Positions 63,679 to 64,000 of a DNA stretch of 64,000 nt are shown here, piece by piece. Numbering within the stretch: the first letter of the stretch is position 1; each line of letters opens with the position of its first letter. The DNA comes from Gluconobacter sp. Gdi (GTDB lineage: Bacteria; Pseudomonadota; Alphaproteobacteria; Acetobacterales; Acetobacteraceae). The stretch lies in NCBI RefSeq assembly GCF_014132155.1, contig NZ_BLJQ01000005.1:62001-126000 (forward strand), in the 5' to 3' direction. The translations under genes were made by a program, and so were the position numbers. The notes under the pieces are model-generated. The model was not told the origin of the DNA, did not search any database, and saw only the letters and a program-made list of their open reading frames with translations.

Positions 63679-64000
63679 CGGTTTGCGCGTGTTTTAACCC
63701 GTTTCGGAGAAAGTCCCATTCTCAAGGACGAACGTCTCAGCCACATTCGGGCCCGTCTGCGAAGCCACGGCCGTGTTGTCGCGGCTGATCTGGCCACGGA
63801 ATGGACCGTCCCGGTCGATATGATCCGGCGCGATTTGCGTGAGCTCTCTGAAGCAGGAGAATGTCATCGCGTTTATGGCGGTGCACTGCGGCTACAGCCC
63901 AATGCGTCTCATATCCGGGCGAGAATGGGCGAAAAGGTTCCACTGAAGAACGCCCTCGCACGTCAGGCCGCAACGCTTTTCAAGCCGCGGCAGGTTGTCT
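63679..64000 (+). CDS. DeoR-family regulator, N-terminus only (window edge)
   Basis: From ATT at 63718 the frame reads ILKDERLSHIRARLRSHGRVVAADLATEW, then VDMIRRDLRELSEAG and RVYGGAL: the DeoR/GlpR-type helix-turn-helix followed by the start of the sugar-phosphate-binding domain. The frame is open to the window end. No ATG, GTG or TTG lies in frame back to a stop at 63676-63678; GGAG at 63706-63709 is spaced correctly for an ATT start. The start is therefore uncertain. It probably controls a carbohydrate or phosphosugar cluster to the right. Confidence 0.8.

Noticed and set aside
1-64000. CRISPR array, prophage, integrase, transposase, rRNA or tRNA genes
   Set aside because: None seen on either strand by reading; the only notable repeats are isolated inverted repeats.

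Overview
The window looks like a chromosomal segment of an acetic acid bacterium (Acetobacteraceae, close to Gluconobacter, Acetobacter or Komagataeibacter). This is inferred from the large TonB-dependent receptors of acetic-acid-bacterial type, the polyol (SmoEFGK-type) transporter, the moderate G+C coding sequence and the dense accessory catabolic clusters. No rRNA, tRNA, CRISPR array, insertion sequence or phage module was seen. Nearly everything is uptake, catabolism and local regulation.

Left part (1-10.4 kb). A partial 8-oxoguanine-deaminase-like amidohydrolase is coupled to a THI5/SsuA-type periplasmic binding protein that carries one in-frame amber codon. Next come a 2-oxoglutarate/Fe(II) oxygenase, an MFS carrier, a lipoprotein lipase, and a one-carbon block: metF-like and folD on the minus strand, and an IclR regulator with a second folD on the plus strand. 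The two FolD copies have each lost different catalytic motifs.

10.4-19 kb. A poor, AT-rich stretch with hairpins leads to a frameshifted TPR-like gene and sodB. Then come two TetR-controlled modules (coniferyl-aldehyde-type dehydrogenase; TetR-DoxX-SDR) and a frameshifted acyltransferase. This is the most decayed part of the window.

19-26.4 kb. A compact organosulfur-type operon: DszC/SfnB-like monooxygenase, DszA/NtaA-like flavin monooxygenase, TonB receptor, MFS carrier and TauD/AtsK-like dioxygenase.

26.7-40.7 kb. A candidate N-heterocycle or cyclic-amide salvage locus: FAD-linked oxidase, creatininase-family hydrolase, DUF2165 protein, a THI5/SsuA-type ABC importer, a cytosine/creatinine-deaminase-like enzyme, a CocE-type hydrolase, a cupin and an isochorismatase-type (N-carbamoylsarcosine-amidase-like) hydrolase. 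A second TonB receptor and a LysR regulator follow. The ABC-to-isochorismatase genes overlap end to end. This is the best candidate for an undescribed system.

40.7-50.2 kb. An RNA methyltransferase is followed by a polyol/sugar locus: aldo-keto reductase, FGGY kinase, SmoE-F-G-K ABC transporter and an SDR dehydrogenase. It ends in two very strong back-to-back hairpins.

50.2-64 kb. An AcpA-like phosphoesterase is coupled to a di-haem peroxidase. On the minus strand lie M3 peptidase, DsbA-like and ArfB genes. A minimal, compartment-free ethanolamine operon (eutB, eutC, permease, outer-membrane barrel) stands opposite an AraC regulator. The window ends in a partial DeoR-type regulator without a normal start codon.
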